Source of the DNA: Oscillibacter sp.
Lineage (GTDB): Bacteria > Bacillota > Clostridia > Oscillospirales > Oscillospiraceae
DNA: 5,832 bases
Assembly: GCA_009773995.1 (NCBI GenBank)
Contig: VSMY01000141.1
Coordinates: forward strand, 1-5,832
Direction: 5' to 3'
Shown here: positions 5,764-5,832 of the stretch, piece by piece
Layout of the letters: every line of letters starts with the position of its first letter
Numbering within the stretch: the stretch's first letter is position 1
Made by a program: the position numbers and the translations under genes
The notes under the pieces: generated by a model
The model's database searches: none
Told to the model about the DNA's origin: nothing
Seen by the model: only the letters and a program-made list of their open reading frames with translations

Positions 5764-5783
5764 GCCCGGCGGGGACGCCAGGC
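5764..5783 (+). promoter_or_regulatory. 5'-terminal stem-loop in the leader of the gene at 5818
   Basis: GGCG (5768-5771) and CGCC (5776-5779) close a GNRA-type GGGA tetraloop. After a C/A mismatch the stem continues with GCC (5764-5766) and GGC (5781-5783). It would start about three bases from the predicted 5' end of the mRNA. Hairpins at this place can protect messages from decay; that role is inferred here. The ribosome binding site at 5803-5808 lies outside it. Confidence 0.4.
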
Positions 5784-5817
5784 AAAACGAAAAAATGAAG
5801 AAGAGGAGCGAACCACT

Positions 5818-5832
5818 ATGAAAAGAAGATTT
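5818..5832 (+). CDS. Start of a divergent gene, possibly a sugar-binding lipoprotein (cut by window end)
   Basis: Only five codons, MKRRF, are visible. The ATG is preceded by GAGGAG at 5803-5808 with a nine-base spacer, and by a promoter with TATAAT at 5749-5754. The basic start followed by a hydrophobic residue is compatible with a signal peptide. A binding-protein gene (mglB type) is missing upstream of mglA where it is usually found, and this promoter carries the same paired operators as mglA, so a secreted substrate-binding protein is the first guess. A regulator, enzyme or sensor kinase cannot be excluded from so few residues. Confidence 0.65.

Larger units (their letters stand above)
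5243..5817. promoter_or_regulatory. Divergent control region between mglA and the gene at 5818
   Basis: These 575 bases have no convincing gene. From left to right they hold the mglA leader with a GC-rich inverted repeat (5284-5320), a minus-strand TATAAT (5334-5339), proximal and distal minus-strand operators (5359-5372 and 5433-5446), a GC-rich centre with a strong hairpin (5615-5635), plus-strand operators (5641-5654 and 5715-5728), a plus-strand TATAAT (5749-5754) and a structured leader to the ATG at 5818. The two halves are near mirror images in layout. Confidence 0.7.

Noticed and set aside
5330..5785. 151-residue minus-strand open frame in the divergent region
   Set aside because: It covers both promoters and all four operators there, has no good ribosome binding site at its start, and its composition (many Arg, Trp and Pro) is not that of a normal protein.
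1..5832. CRISPR arrays, insertion sequences, tRNA or rRNA genes, phage or defence genes
   Set aside because: I looked for regular direct repeats, transposase motifs, terminal inverted repeats and RNA-gene signatures and found none. The unusual content is the regulatory architecture.

Overview
The window looks like a chromosomal piece of a GC-rich, Gram-positive anaerobe of the class Clostridia, most likely an Oscillospiraceae-type gut bacterium. The basis is strong AGGAGG-type ribosome binding sites, GC-rich codon use and a DUF6076-like protein. This is inference, not a taxonomic assignment.

Layout. (1) At 3-575 (+) is the 3' end of a cysteine-containing protein resembling the DUF6076 family. 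(2) At 576-785 is a 210-base regulatory gap. (3) At 786-1661 (+) is an AraC-family regulator, closed by a strong hairpin at 1667-1711. (4) At 1722-2636 (-) is an AEC-family transporter, convergent with the regulator. (5) At 2657-2686 is a terminator facing the minus strand. (6) At 2703-3710 (-) is an MglC-like sugar ABC permease, and at 3734-5242 (-) an MglA-like double-domain sugar ABC ATPase; the two form an operon. (7) At 5243-5817 is a 575-base divergent control region. (8) At 5818 (+) a new gene begins and is cut by the window end after five codons. Its MKRRF start would suit a secreted sugar-binding lipoprotein, but this cannot be proven here.

The main discovery is regulatory. A 14-bp motif, consensus CAGRATAGTGAAGK, occurs six times, all in non-coding DNA. 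The copies form three same-strand pairs, each upstream of a candidate promoter: the AraC regulator gene, the mglA-mglC operon, and the divergent gene at 5818. In all three pairs the two copies are offset by exactly 74 bp, about seven helical turns. The promoter-proximal copy always ends 19-20 bp before a TATAAT or CATAAT -10 box, so it abuts or overlaps a poor -35 region. A T-rich element (GCTTTTTGTA twice, GATATTTGTT once) lies 17-18 bp downstream of each distal copy. The simplest reading is that the AraC-family protein recognises this motif, autoregulates, and activates sugar uptake through cooperative or looped binding.

Working model. An extracellular sugar, perhaps bound by the protein starting at 5818, is imported by the MglA/MglC-like ABC transporter and sensed by the AraC regulator. 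The substrate is unknown; galactose/glucose is suggested only by similarity to E. coli MglA/MglC. The AEC transporter gene sits just beyond the mgl terminator with almost no room for its own promoter, so it may depend on readthrough.
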